Below, piece by piece: positions 1-9,550 of a DNA stretch of 64,000 nt. This DNA comes from Streptococcus lactarius (lineage in GTDB: Bacteria; Bacillota; Bacilli; Lactobacillales; Streptococcaceae), in the NCBI RefSeq assembly GCF_016642265.1, contig NZ_MRXX01000015.1, positions 37,336 to 101,335 of the forward strand, written 5' to 3'. The translations under genes and the position numbers were made by a program. The notes beneath the pieces are model-generated. The model ran no database searches. It saw only the letters and a program-made list of their open reading frames with translations, and was not told where the DNA came from. Within the stretch, counting starts at the first letter, position 1; every line of letters starts with the position of its first letter.

Positions 1-38
1 CCACCGCGTCTTACTCGACAATCCAAAAAACAAGAAGA

Positions 39-69
39 GGCTTGGACTTTTGTCCCAGCCTTTCTTTTA
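39..69 (+). terminator. Rho-independent terminator of the upstream gene
   Basis: A 9-bp stem with one mismatch (39-47 with 52-60), a short loop and a T-rich tail. It probably ends transcription of a gene lying left of the window. Confidence 0.7.
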
Positions 70-115
70 ATCGTTAAATCTTTTTGTGTATTTTGGCTCT
101 TTCATTCTCAATCTT

Positions 116-144
116 TTGAAATCATTGAATGCCTATGATAAAAT
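116..144 (+). promoter_or_regulatory. Sigma-A promoter for the DUF915 hydrolase
   Basis: TTGAAA at 116-121, a 17-nt spacer, then TAAAAT at 139-144. The -10 lies downstream of the earliest possible GTG start, which supports the later TTG start at 179. Confidence 0.7.
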
Positions 145-178
145 ACTAGTTAGTTATAAAATAACTAAGGAGTTTCTA

Positions 179-1024
179 TTGAACAAAAAATCATTCTATG
201 GGCTGCTTCTTGGGCTGGTGCTTTTATGTATCGCCATTTATGGGAAGTCTCAACAAAAAACACAGCTGGATTACACAAATTACCAACAAATCACGCGTCC
301 TACCTTATTTTTTCATGGTTATGGCTCGAGTGCCAATGCAGAAAAACACATGACAGATGCAGCAAAAAAAGCAGGGGTAACACAAACTATCATCACTGCA
401 AACGTGGCTGACGACGGACAGGTAAAGCTGACAGGGACCATTCCAAAAGGTGCGGTCAATCCAATTATCAAAGTGGAGTACCAAAACAATCGCACACCCG
501 ATCCAAAAGTCATCAGCCATTATGCCTATCAGGTTGTCAAAAAGCTTCAAGAGACCTATCATTTTAAAGAGATGAACGTCGTCGCTCATTCTATGGGAAA
601 TATGTCCGTCTTATATTATCTTCTGGAACATGGAAGTGATGAGAATCTGCCAAAAATTGTCAAGCAGGTCGCCATTGCCAACCATGTCGCTGGACTCGAA
701 GGGATGAATTTACCCCAAGGTTTGGTTCTAGATTCACAAACAGGTAAGCCCTCAGCAATGAATGAGCAGTACCAACAGCTTTTAGCTCTTCGGGAAGTCT
801 ATCCAGAAAATCAGATCGATGTACTGAATATCTATGGAGATATCGGAGGGGAAACGGATGGATCTGTTCTCAATATTTCTTCAAAAGCCCTTCGTTACCT
901 AGTAGCAGAACGTGCAAAAAGCTACCGTGAAGAACAGATTGATGGCAAAGGAGCTCAGCACAGCCAACTTCATGAAAATCCAATAGTAGATAAGTTGTTG
1001 ATCCAGTTTCTTTGGGGAAAATAA
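179..1024 (+). CDS. Membrane-anchored alpha/beta hydrolase, DUF915 family
   Basis: Predicted serine hydrolase of the DUF915 alpha/beta-hydrolase family; substrate unknown. An N-terminal hydrophobic helix (about residues 6-20) suggests membrane anchoring or export. Visible motifs are an HGYGSS oxyanion-type loop, the nucleophile elbow AHSMG, the GGETDGSV region expected to carry the acid, and a GAQHSQLHENP segment with the likely catalytic His. I chose TTG at 179 because AAGGAG lies 6 nt upstream and the promoter -10 is at 139-144; a GTG at 86 would precede that promoter. Protein length is 281 aa. A paralogue is encoded at 21288-22055. The gene appears to be monocistronic. Confidence 0.82.
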   Translation: MNKKSFYGLLLGLVLLCIAIYGKSQQKTQLDYTNYQQITRPTLFFHGYGSSANAEKHMTDAAKKAGVTQTIITANVADDGQVKLTGTIPKGAVNPIIKVEYQNNRTPDPKVISHYAYQVVKKLQETYHFKEMNVVAHSMGNMSVLYYLLEHGSDENLPKIVKQVAIANHVAGLEGMNLPQGLVLDSQTGKPSAMNEQYQQLLALREVYPENQIDVLNIYGDIGGETDGSVLNISSKALRYLVAERAKSYREEQIDGKGAQHSQLHENPIVDKLLIQFLWGK

Positions 1025-1076
1025 ATATGTCATCCTTTCTTAAAAGAGCTGTAAGCAAGTTTTAAGAAACAAACAG

Positions 1077-1158
1077 TATAATGAAAACTGAAGTGAGAGA
1101 CCTCTTTATTGGCTTCTTTTTTCATCTCTTGCGAGGCGAGAGGCTTGAGAATTTTTTT
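1077..1158 (+). promoter_or_regulatory. Possible promoter and leader hairpin of the DUF1002 gene
   Basis: A consensus TATAAT at 1077-1082 has no clear -35. Downstream, 1126-1142 folds into a 7-bp stem with a 3-nt loop, followed 10 nt later by a T-run at 1153-1158. This could be an attenuator or part of the untranslated leader. The fold is visible; the regulatory role is inferred. Confidence 0.4.
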
Positions 1159-1187
1159 CTTATTATGTGTTTAGAAAGAAGAGAAAG

Positions 1188-2186
1188 ATGAAATTTAAAA
1201 AAATTGCAATGCTTGCGGCAAGTGCTTTTGCCGTATTTTCTGTTGTCCCCCATGTTTCTGCAGATACAAACGTGCAAAAAGTCATTGATGAAACCTACGT
1301 CAAACCCGACTATGTTCTCGGCTACTCACTAGACCAAAGTCAAATCGAGCAAACTTTGAGTCTCTTGAACTACGATGGTTCGAAAGATAAAGAAGAGTGG
1401 AAGACCATGACACCAGAGGTTTACTCTTCGATTATGAACGTTGCAAACGATGATAGTTTGGAACTTTATTCCTCTGTTAAAATTCAAAAGCTAGGCAAAA
1501 ACAAGCCACTAGAAGTGAATATCGTGACACCTCAAAACATCACCAAAGTTACCGCAGATATGTATCGTAATGCAGCAGCTACGCTGGGACTTGAGCATGC
1601 ACAAATTACAGTCGCATCTCCTGTCCAAGTAACGGGAGAAAGTGCCTTGGCTGGTATTTATTACTCATTGGAAAAAAATGGCGCAAAAGTCTCGCAAGAA
1701 AGCAAAAACCTCGCTCAGGAAGAGTTGACTACCCTAGCAGGGATTAATGAAGAAAATGCAGGGAAGAAAAACTTTGATGCTGACAAGTTAAATGTGGCCC
1801 TCACCGATATCAAAACTGCAGTAGCCAATGCTAAAAATAACAAGAAGGATTTGAGCAAGGATGATATCCAAAAGATTGTCGAAGAAACGCTCAAGAATTA
1901 TAAACTAGATGGTGCCATGTCCTCCAAACAGATCAATTTGATCATCAACTTTGCGGTTAATCTTTCAAAAAGTAACGTCGTCAGTAACAAAAACTTTACA
2001 AAGACCCTGACTGATTTGAAGGATAGCATTGTCGATAAAGCAGGCGATACCTTTAACAATATCAATCTCAATTTTGATGCAAATCCTATTATGAAAGACA
2101 GTGGCAACTTCTTTACAAATGTGTGGAACGCCATCGCCGGATTCTTCGTTGGGATTTGGAATGCCATTGTTAAATTCTTTAGTTGA
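1188..2186 (+). CDS. Secreted DUF1002 (YpuA-like) protein
   Basis: Exported protein of the DUF1002 family found in Firmicutes; function unknown. From ATG 1188 the product is 332 aa and starts with a clear signal peptide: KFKK, a hydrophobic stretch, then an Ala-x-Ala-like end at HVSA-DT. In-frame GTG 1167 is less likely because it would place extra charged residues before the signal. The C-terminus (from about residue 300) is aromatic and glycine-rich, with two related WNAI segments that could be an amphipathic or membrane-associating tail. Two TGEs/ESALAGIYY-type segments in the middle resemble the conserved family core. No enzymatic motif is apparent. Confidence 0.78.
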   Translation: MKFKKIAMLAASAFAVFSVVPHVSADTNVQKVIDETYVKPDYVLGYSLDQSQIEQTLSLLNYDGSKDKEEWKTMTPEVYSSIMNVANDDSLELYSSVKIQKLGKNKPLEVNIVTPQNITKVTADMYRNAAATLGLEHAQITVASPVQVTGESALAGIYYSLEKNGAKVSQESKNLAQEELTTLAGINEENAGKKNFDADKLNVALTDIKTAVANAKNNKKDLSKDDIQKIVEETLKNYKLDGAMSSKQINLIINFAVNLSKSNVVSNKNFTKTLTDLKDSIVDKAGDTFNNINLNFDANPIMKDSGNFFTNVWNAIAGFFVGIWNAIVKFFS

Positions 2187-2232
2187 TTAGAAAAGCTTTA
2201 AATCTTAAAAATGACAACATTTCCTTTATAGT

Positions 2233-2275
2233 GTTCAGTGATAAATTATTCACTGGACCTATGAGGAATTTTTTT
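2233..2275 (+). terminator. Hairpin after the DUF1002 gene
   Basis: A 9-bp inverted repeat (2233-2241 with 2250-2258, one G-T pair), with a T-run at about 2269-2275. The T-run is somewhat distant, so this is a probable rather than certain terminator. The rest of 2187-2606 contains no gene I can support. Confidence 0.45.
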
Positions 2276-2463
2276 ATTAACTTATTTTATTACTGAATCA
2301 ATAGATATCTAAATGAAGATGGAAGTATTGATTAAATTTGAAAATTGAAATAATCGGTAGTAATGAGGAAGTATCCTAAAATTGTATCGGAGAAAGATGT
2401 ATAACAGCAAAATTGTAATGTTTATTTTAGCACAAAAAAATGTACTTTACACTAGAAGTTAGA

Positions 2464-2505
2464 CACAAAAACACATTGGGATAAGTATCTCAGTGTGTTT
2501 TTGTG
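2464..2505. terminator. Long hairpin ahead of the restriction island
   Basis: Inverted repeat of about 17 bp with a small loop. The left arm begins CACAAAAACACA and the right arm ends TGTGTTTTTGTG, giving an A-run upstream and a T-run in the stem, as in bidirectional terminators. It separates core genes from the defence island. Confidence 0.65.
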
Positions 2506-2606
2506 GTAAAATATAGAAGATTAGTAAGAAAGACAAACATTCAATTAAGTATATTGAATGTTTCAATTTGATTTAATAACACATAGAAAACGAGAAAGGT
2601 TGCTTT

Positions 2607-4484
2607 ATGGCAATAGATATTAGTGAAGAACAGTTGGTTTTGGAGTCGGCTGACTTATTAAAAATTCTTTTAAAAGATCGAACGACAAAGAAAAATATTG
2701 TTTGGGCGACACATTCTTATGAATTGTTGGGAAAGGGGTTTGCTCCAAGTGATCGCATCACTCCAAGTAGGGTGACGGGAACCTATGCAAACTTAATTCA
2801 ACCTCGTTCAGAAAAGTCCAAGTATGAGCAAAAAGACAGAACCAAGATTAGAGCCGAAGTTTTTACGCCAACTTGGTTAGTTGAAAAGCAAAATGGTTAC
2901 GTGGAAACTGAACTTGAAGCTCTGGATCTTGAAGATTATATCCAAGTGCGCTGGCTAGAAATCACCTGTGGTGAAGCACCTTATATGGTAACGCGATATG
3001 ATACAGTGACCGGTGAGGAAATTCCATTAGCTGAGCGAGTTGGTTTTGTTGATAGAAAATTGCAGCGCATTAGTCGTGAGGTCTCAGATGAAGCTACCTT
3101 CTATGAACTCGTAAAAAAAGCTTATCGAGCTTCTTATGGTTATGAGTATCAAGGAGATTCGCTGCTTTTGGCGCGTGAAAATCTTTTAGCAACCTTTGAG
3201 GACTACTATCTTGCAAAGACTGGGAATCAACCGACCTTAGAGCAGAAGAAAGAGATCGCAACCATTATCTCTTACAATGTCTTTCAGATGGATGGATTGA
3301 ATAAAATCAGTCCTTACTCAGCTACACAAAAGAAATCTCAACAGCTAAGCTTGTTTTCAGATGAGCTGGAAGTAGAACAAGCAGAAGAATCTAAAACCCA
3401 AATCAAAGACTGGAAAAAGAATAAAATGATAGGTTTTGAGCGCCTATCTAGTGAGGAAAGTGAAATGAAATTTGATGTCGTGATAGGAAATCCGCCTTAC
3501 CAAGAAGAAGCACAGGGAACAAGTACGAGTGATGACCCTGTATACCATCTGTTTATAGATGAAGCGAGTAAAATTTCAGATAAATCAATCTTAATTACAC
3601 CAGCAAGATTTTTATTCAATGCTGGAAAAACACCCAAATCATGGAATAAAAAAATTCTTAGTAGCAAACATTATAAGGTGTGTTATTATAAACAAAATAG
3701 TTCAGAAGTTTTCGTTGGGACTGACATAAAGGGTGGTGTAGCAATTACCTATTATGATGCTCAAAAGATTCAAGGCCCTATAGGTACATTTACTCATTTT
3801 AAAGAACTTAATAGTATATTAAAAAAAGTTGAGAAACATTATGACTTTAGATCAATAATGGAAATCATTTATACACAGTCAAAATTTGATTTAGATAAAC
3901 TCTACGAAGATTATCCTAATTATAAAAATTTAATTGGCAGTAATGGTAAAGATAAGCGACTAAGAAAACCAATTTTAGGAAGACTTGATATTTTTTCTGA
4001 ACAAGAAACAGAGAATAGTTTTAAAATTTTAGGTAGATTAAACAATGAAAGAGTTTATCGTTATATTCCTAAAAAATATATAGCTTCACATGAAAATCTT
4101 TTGAAATATAAAGTTCTAGTACCTGCTGCTAACGGCAGTGGGGCGATTGGCGAAGTCCTATCGACCCCACTCGTGGGTACCCCACTCGTGGGTTTCACAG
4201 ATACTTTTATCTCTTTTGGTGCATTTGATACCGAAAGTGAAGCAAAAGCTATGTTGAAATACATAAAGTCTAAATTTGCTCGATCAATGCTTGGGATTTT
4301 AAAAATTACCCAAGATAATACCAAAGATAAATGGCAATACGTTCCACTCCAAGACTTTACGGTCAATTCGGACATTGATTGGACACAATCAGTGGCTGAT
4401 ATTGACCGTCAGCTTTATCAAAAATATGACCTTTCCCCTGAGGAAATTACCTTTATTGAGACGCATGTAAGGGAGATGGATTGA
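2607..4484 (+). CDS. N6-adenine DNA methylase, Eco57I-type domain
   Basis: Predicted adenine-N6 DNA methyltransferase of a restriction-modification system. Order of motifs: motif X-like EVFTPTWLV near residue 82-95, a motif-I variant WLEITCGEAPYMV near 117-130 (CGEAP instead of the usual GSGxF), and the catalytic NPPY at about residue 294. The C-terminal third (about 330-625) is more AT-rich and is the likely target-recognition part; it contains a duplicated pentapeptide TPLVG (4164-4193). ATG 2607 follows GAGAAAGG. The TGA stop overlaps the ATG of the helicase gene, implying translational coupling. Whether it protects from the next gene's nuclease or from McrBC cannot be decided from sequence. 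Confidence 0.85.
   Translation: MAIDISEEQLVLESADLLKILLKDRTTKKNIVWATHSYELLGKGFAPSDRITPSRVTGTYANLIQPRSEKSKYEQKDRTKIRAEVFTPTWLVEKQNGYVETELEALDLEDYIQVRWLEITCGEAPYMVTRYDTVTGEEIPLAERVGFVDRKLQRISREVSDEATFYELVKKAYRASYGYEYQGDSLLLARENLLATFEDYYLAKTGNQPTLEQKKEIATIISYNVFQMDGLNKISPYSATQKKSQQLSLFSDELEVEQAEESKTQIKDWKKNKMIGFERLSSEESEMKFDVVIGNPPYQEEAQGTSTSDDPVYHLFIDEASKISDKSILITPARFLFNAGKTPKSWNKKILSSKHYKVCYYKQNSSEVFVGTDIKGGVAITYYDAQKIQGPIGTFTHFKELNSILKKVEKHYDFRSIMEIIYTQSKFDLDKLYEDYPNYKNLIGSNGKDKRLRKPILGRLDIFSEQETENSFKILGRLNNERVYRYIPKKYIASHENLLKYKVLVPAANGSGAIGEVLSTPLVGTPLVGFTDTFISFGAFDTESEAKAMLKYIKSKFARSMLGILKITQDNTKDKWQYVPLQDFTVNSDIDWTQSVADIDRQLYQKYDLSPEEITFIETHVREMD
4164..4193 (+). repeat. Two exact 15-bp tandem units in the methylase gene
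   Basis: ACCCCACTCGTGGGT occurs twice back to back (4164-4178, 4179-4193). Each unit encodes TPLVG and is itself nearly palindromic (CCCAC-TC-GTGGG). Loss or gain of a unit would keep the reading frame. Confidence 0.9.
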
Positions 4485-7400
4485 TGGTAGAAATTAAAAC
4501 TTCTAAAGAGATTCATCCTAAAATCTATGCTTACACAACACCGACTGTAACCAGTAATGAGGGCTGGATTAAGATTGGTTATACGGAGCGTGATGTCACT
4601 CAACGGATTAAAGAACAAACGCATACTGCTCATATAGAAACAGATGTCTTATGGACTGGGGATGCAGCCTATACGGAAGAACCTGATAAGGGAAAGACTT
4701 TTAAGGACCATGATTTCCACCATTTCCTTTCTTTCCATGATGTGGAACGTCGTCCTAAGACGGAATGGTTCTATTTTAATGGAACTCCTGAAAAATCTAA
4801 AAATCTCTTCGATAAGTTTGTTCAGCATGATTTGTCAGGTTATCAGTCTGGCCAAGGACAGGACTATACTCTGCGACAAGAGCAAGAAGAAGCAATTTCT
4901 AAAACCTTAGCTTATTTCAAGAATCATCCAGGAGGCAAGTTCCTCTGGAATGCCAAGCCACGTTTTGGTAAAACCTTATCTACCTATGATCTAGCTCGTC
5001 GAATGGATGCTGTCAATGTCCTGATTGTTACAAACAGACCTGCCATTGCCAACTCATGGTATGATGATTTTGAAAAATTCATAGCAGGCCAAACGACTTA
5101 CAAGTTTGTTTCAGAGTCAGACAGCCTTAAAAATCGCCCAACCTTGTCACGTAAAGAATTTGTTAGTATTTTAGATGACGATGTAAGACAACTTGCTTTT
5201 ATCAGTCTCCAAGACTTGAAAGGCTCTGCTTATCTAGGTGGAGAGCACAATAAACTCAAATGGGTCACTGATCTACATTGGGATTTGTTGGTTATCGATG
5301 AAGCTCACGAAGGAGTAGATACCTTCAAGACAGATCAGGCCTTTAATAAAATCCGTCGAAACTTTACCTTGCATCTATCAGGAACTCCATTTAAGGCGTT
5401 AGCTAAGGGAGAATTTACCGAGGAGCAGATCTACAACTGGTCTTATGCTGATGAACAGTCTGCTAAATCTACTTGGTCTCCTGAACAAGAAGAGGAAAAT
5501 CCATATGAAAGTTTGCCTCAGTTAAATCTCTTTACCTATCAAATGTCTCAGATGATTGGAGAGGAGTTAGACAAAGGGGCTCAACTAGACGGCGAAAATA
5601 TCGACTATGCTTTTGACTTGAGTGAATTTTTCGCTACAGATGATAAAGGGAAATTTATCCATGAGCAAGATGTCAGAAATTGGTTAGATACTCTATCAAG
5701 CAATGAAAAATATCCATTTTCAACCAAAGAACTTCGGAACGAACTCAAGCATACTTTTTGGCTCTTAGAACGTGTAGCCTCAGCTAAAGCATTAAAAGCA
5801 CTGCTAGAGGAACATCCCATCTATGAAAACTATGAGATTGTGTTAGCTGCTGGTGACGGGCGTATGTCCGAGGATGACGATAAAGTCAAACTCAAATCCT
5901 TGGACTTGGTTAGAAAAGCGATAGCAGAGAATGACAAAACCATTACCCTCTCCGTTGGTCAGTTGACGACAGGTGTGACGATTCCTGAATGGACAGGCGT
6001 ATTGATGTTATCAAACTTGAAATCACCTGCCCTTTATATGCAAGCTGCCTTCCGCGCTCAAAATCCATACTCATGGAGCGATAGCAAAGGAAATCACTTC
6101 CGCAAAGAAAGAGCCTATGTATTTGACTTTGCGCCAGAAAGAACCCTGATTCTCTTTGATGAGTTTGCGAATAATTTATCGCTTGCAACTGCAGGAGGTG
6201 GTGGAACTTCCGCAACTCGCGAAGAAAACATTAGAGAATTACTAAATTTCTTCCCTGTCATAGCAGAAGACCGTGCTGGTAAGATGGTTGAAATTGATGC
6301 TAAGGCAGTTCTGACTATACCGCGTCAGATAAAAGCTAGGGAAGTCCTCAAACGAGGGTTTATGTCCAATCTCCTTTTCGATAATATCAGTGGCATTTTC
6401 CAAGCAAGTCAAACCGTTCTAGACATTTTAAACGAACTACCAGTTGAAAAGGAAGGGAAATTACAAACACCATCTAATCTACTAGATTTTTCAGATGTTA
6501 CAGTAGATGATGAAGGCAATGCAGTTATTGACCATGAAATCGTGATCAATCAACAAACGCGACTTTTTGGTGAAAAAATTTATGGACTTGGTGAGTCTGT
6601 TGCTGAATTAGTCACAAAAGATGAGGAACAAACTCAAAAACAGCTGGTCAATGACTTGAGCCAGACAGTTTCTTCGGTAATTGTAGAAGAATTGAAAGCT
6701 GGATATGATCTGAAAACTCGTGAAACAGACCACATCAAGAAACAAATTGCAGTAACATTTGAGAATGAAGTTCGAAAAAATGAGATAGAACGCAAAATTA
6801 CTGAAGCTCATATCAAGGAAGAGTTGCAGCAACAGCTCAAGGAAGTAAATGATGAGGAGCAGAAAGATAAGATTCATGAAGATTTTGAAAGACGAATAGA
6901 AGAAAATAATCTCATCCACAAAGAAAAACTGGAACATACACTCAAAAATGAAGTGGAAAAAATGCCTGAGAAGTTTATCGAACAGGTTGAGGTCAAACGT
7001 GTGGAACAGTTGAAACAATCAGCTCAGGATGAGATTCGCGATCACCTTCGAGGCTTTGCACGAACAATCCCTAGTTTTATCATGGCCTATGGCAATCAAT
7101 CTCTAACTCTTGATAATTTTGACACCTTTGTTCCTGATCATGTCTTCTTTGAAGTAACGGGGATCACGATTGACCAATTTCGTTATTTGAGAGATGGTGG
7201 TCAAGATTTTGCCGGGCATCTCTTTGATCGAGCAACATTCGATGAGGCGATTCAGGAATTTCTTCGTAAGAAAGAGGAGTTGGCGGATTATTTTAAAAAT
7301 CAAAAAGAAGATATTTTTGACTATATTCCACCACAGAAAACTAACCAGATTTTCACTCCTAAACGTGTGGTGAAGAGAATGGTAGATGAGCTTGAAAAAG

Positions 7401-7729
7401 AAAACCCAGGAATCTTTGATGATCCATCTAAGACATTTATTGATTTATACATGAAGTCAGGTCTCTATATTGCAGAGCTTGTTAAACGACTATATAATAG
7501 CAAAGGCTTGAAAGATTCATTTCCAAATTCTGAAGAACGCTTAAAACATATCCTAGAAAATCAAGTTTATGGATTTGCTCCTTCAGAAATTATCTATAAC
7601 ATTTCCACTAATTTTATTTTTGGAAATCTCTCTCAAGACATCAGTAGAAGGAACTTTGTTTTAGAAGATACCATTCCATCTGCCAAAGAAGGGAAAATCC
7701 AAGAATTGGTAGATAAATATTTTGGGTAG
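4484..7729 (+). CDS. GIY-YIG nuclease/SF2 helicase with partial methylase domain
   Basis: Large restriction-type protein (1081 aa from ATG 4484; AGGGAG upstream; ATG overlaps the methylase stop). Domains: an N-terminal GIY-YIG/T5orf172-like segment (about 8-110; YAYTT...GWIKIGYTERDVTQRI); a superfamily-2 helicase (about 130-560) with Walker A PRFGKT, DEAH box VIDEAHEG, SGTPFKA motif III and a QAAFRAQNP motif VI; a charged coiled coil (about 740-860); and a C-terminal segment (about 945-1050) resembling the first half of an N6 methylase (QIFTPKRVV, then FIDLYMKSGLYIAEL) but ending before any NPPY. The likely role is restriction of unmodified DNA by translocation and cleavage. I infer it acts with the upstream methylase. 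Confidence 0.82.
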   Translation: MVEIKTSKEIHPKIYAYTTPTVTSNEGWIKIGYTERDVTQRIKEQTHTAHIETDVLWTGDAAYTEEPDKGKTFKDHDFHHFLSFHDVERRPKTEWFYFNGTPEKSKNLFDKFVQHDLSGYQSGQGQDYTLRQEQEEAISKTLAYFKNHPGGKFLWNAKPRFGKTLSTYDLARRMDAVNVLIVTNRPAIANSWYDDFEKFIAGQTTYKFVSESDSLKNRPTLSRKEFVSILDDDVRQLAFISLQDLKGSAYLGGEHNKLKWVTDLHWDLLVIDEAHEGVDTFKTDQAFNKIRRNFTLHLSGTPFKALAKGEFTEEQIYNWSYADEQSAKSTWSPEQEEENPYESLPQLNLFTYQMSQMIGEELDKGAQLDGENIDYAFDLSEFFATDDKGKFIHEQDVRNWLDTLSSNEKYPFSTKELRNELKHTFWLLERVASAKALKALLEEHPIYENYEIVLAAGDGRMSEDDDKVKLKSLDLVRKAIAENDKTITLSVGQLTTGVTIPEWTGVLMLSNLKSPALYMQAAFRAQNPYSWSDSKGNHFRKERAYVFDFAPERTLILFDEFANNLSLATAGGGGTSATREENIRELLNFFPVIAEDRAGKMVEIDAKAVLTIPRQIKAREVLKRGFMSNLLFDNISGIFQASQTVLDILNELPVEKEGKLQTPSNLLDFSDVTVDDEGNAVIDHEIVINQQTRLFGEKIYGLGESVAELVTKDEEQTQKQLVNDLSQTVSSVIVEELKAGYDLKTRETDHIKKQIAVTFENEVRKNEIERKITEAHIKEELQQQLKEVNDEEQKDKIHEDFERRIEENNLIHKEKLEHTLKNEVEKMPEKFIEQVEVKRVEQLKQSAQDEIRDHLRGFARTIPSFIMAYGNQSLTLDNFDTFVPDHVFFEVTGITIDQFRYLRDGGQDFAGHLFDRATFDEAIQEFLRKKEELADYFKNQKEDIFDYIPPQKTNQIFTPKRVVKRMVDELEKENPGIFDDPSKTFIDLYMKSGLYIAELVKRLYNSKGLKDSFPNSEERLKHILENQVYGFAPSEIIYNISTNFIFGNLSQDISRRNFVLEDTIPSAKEGKIQELVDKYFG

Positions 7730-7819
7730 GATAGTTATTGATTGTAATTAAAACTTATGAATTGAACAAAGATTTTTTGTATATAAAATAAAAAATAGTG
7801 GTACAAAAGGATGTAATAT

Positions 7820-9547
7820 GTGAATATGGGTAAATTAGAAAAGTATGAATTAACAATATCTAGTAATGAGATTAAGTCAACGGATAGCCGCTTCACAATG
7901 GATGATTTAAGCTTGGGAGACAATTACGAATTTTTAGATGTGTTCTTTATAAATTCAAATGATGAAATAATTAGAAGAAATAAAAAAAAGAGAGAAAGAA
8001 ACAAGTCTAATCAGGTTTTACCTCGTCTAGCATGTCAAATATTCGAAAAAAAAATATTGGAACTTTCAAAAAAGGATAGAGAAAATTTTCCGGTGTGTCA
8101 ATATAATCCATCTAGTCCGATGATTAGAGGCATATTTTCTAGTGAATCTGAATTCAAAAGGAAAAGAAATACAATTGAATATGTTGGCTATCATTGTGAG
8201 GGCGACTCTACTCTATTTTTTTACTGTTGGAACATATTTTCAACTCTCATATTTGTAAAGGAATGTTTGAAGAGATTTGGGACTGAAGCTGATAAATTTA
8301 TTTTAGTTTATAAAGACAAAGACGGGGAGAATGAAGCTATGGAGTCTAATTTACAAATAATGGCTATAGAGGAACATATAAGGAGTTATTCCGATCTTTT
8401 ATTATCTTCAAAAAACATAGTATTTCGAGGAGCACCAGGAACTGGTAAAACCTATCTTTCTAAACAGATTGCAGCAAATATTGTTTCTAACGGTAGAACT
8501 AGTGATATTAATAGTCTTTCACAGGATGAAATCAATCAAATTGATTTTGTTCAATTTCATCCTTCATATGATTACACTGATTTTGTTGAAGGATTTCGTC
8601 CTTCAGAGGCAGAGAATAATCAAATTGGTTTTACTCTAAAACCTGGGAAGTTCAAAGAATTTATTGGAAAAGCCCAAAAATTTGAGACTGAAGACCGTCA
8701 AGATAACTTTGCTCAAGCATGGGGTAAATTTTTTGAAGCAGTTACTGAAGCGATGGAAACTTCACAAGGGTATAATGAATTAAAAACATTGACTGGTAAG
8801 CCAATGGGGAATATAGTTTCTTATGATAACAATGGTGTACAAGGCATCTTCAAAAAAGGTACCACCCAATATCTTAATTATAATCAAATATATAATGTTT
8901 ATAGAGGTTTACCAGGTGTTCCAGAAGGGGGATTTGACAATTATAGAAAAGCAGTTGTTAAACACTTGAAAGAAAAGTTTGGACTTGAAGATTATATTGT
9001 TGGTGAAGTTAAGAACGATAAAGATAAGTTTGTCTTTATCATTGACGAGATAAACCGTGGTGAAATTTCAAAGATTTTTGGAGAACTCTTCTTTTCTATA
9101 GATCCAGACTATCGTGGAATTAAAGGAGCAGTAAGCACACCTTATAATTCTGAGGAAAAGTTATATATACCTGAAAATGTTTATATTATAGGGACAATGA
9201 ATGATATAGACCGTTCAGTTGAAACATTTGATTTTGCAATGAGACGTAGATTTACTTTTGTGGAAATTACAGCAGATAATTCTGCTCAAAATATGGGTCT
9301 TAATGAAGAAACAAAAGAAATAATGCATCGATTAAATAATGCAATTGTTGATGAAGGACATTTAACTCAAGATTATCAGATTGGTGCTAGTTATTTTAAG
9401 AATCTTGATGAAGGAACACTATCAATAAAAAATCTTTGGGATTATAAGTTAAAACCACTATTAAATGATTATTTCCGTGGTGAAAGATTAGCTAATGATA
9501 AGATGAGAGCCTTGGAAAACGCTTATTTTGGAACTAGTGAGGACTAG
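7820..9547 (+). CDS. mcrB: McrB-like AAA+ GTPase/ATPase
   Basis: Motor subunit of a type IV (McrBC-like) restriction system, expected to recognise modified DNA with its N-terminal domain and activate McrC. Residues 1-195 are an unrecognised N-terminal domain, probably the DNA reader. The AAA+ module follows: Walker A GAPGTGKT (about 207-214), FHPSYDYTDFVEGF, Walker B FIIDEINRG (about 414-422), the McrB-type GTMNDIDRS segment and an RRRF arginine finger. I took GTG 7820 because AAGGAT lies about 8 nt upstream; ATG 7826 is possible. The gene is AT-rich compared with guaA. mcrC follows after 3 nt. Confidence 0.88.
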   Translation: MNMGKLEKYELTISSNEIKSTDSRFTMDDLSLGDNYEFLDVFFINSNDEIIRRNKKKRERNKSNQVLPRLACQIFEKKILELSKKDRENFPVCQYNPSSPMIRGIFSSESEFKRKRNTIEYVGYHCEGDSTLFFYCWNIFSTLIFVKECLKRFGTEADKFILVYKDKDGENEAMESNLQIMAIEEHIRSYSDLLLSSKNIVFRGAPGTGKTYLSKQIAANIVSNGRTSDINSLSQDEINQIDFVQFHPSYDYTDFVEGFRPSEAENNQIGFTLKPGKFKEFIGKAQKFETEDRQDNFAQAWGKFFEAVTEAMETSQGYNELKTLTGKPMGNIVSYDNNGVQGIFKKGTTQYLNYNQIYNVYRGLPGVPEGGFDNYRKAVVKHLKEKFGLEDYIVGEVKNDKDKFVFIIDEINRGEISKIFGELFFSIDPDYRGIKGAVSTPYNSEEKLYIPENVYIIGTMNDIDRSVETFDFAMRRRFTFVEITADNSAQNMGLNEETKEIMHRLNNAIVDEGHLTQDYQIGASYFKNLDEGTLSIKNLWDYKLKPLLNDYFRGERLANDKMRALENAYFGTSED

Positions 9548-9550
9548 TTT

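Noticed and set aside
6608-7018. Long minus-strand frame opposite the helicase coiled coil
   Set aside because: It is the antisense of a Glu/Lys-rich coding region, giving a Phe/Leu-rich shadow; no promoter or ribosome-binding site.
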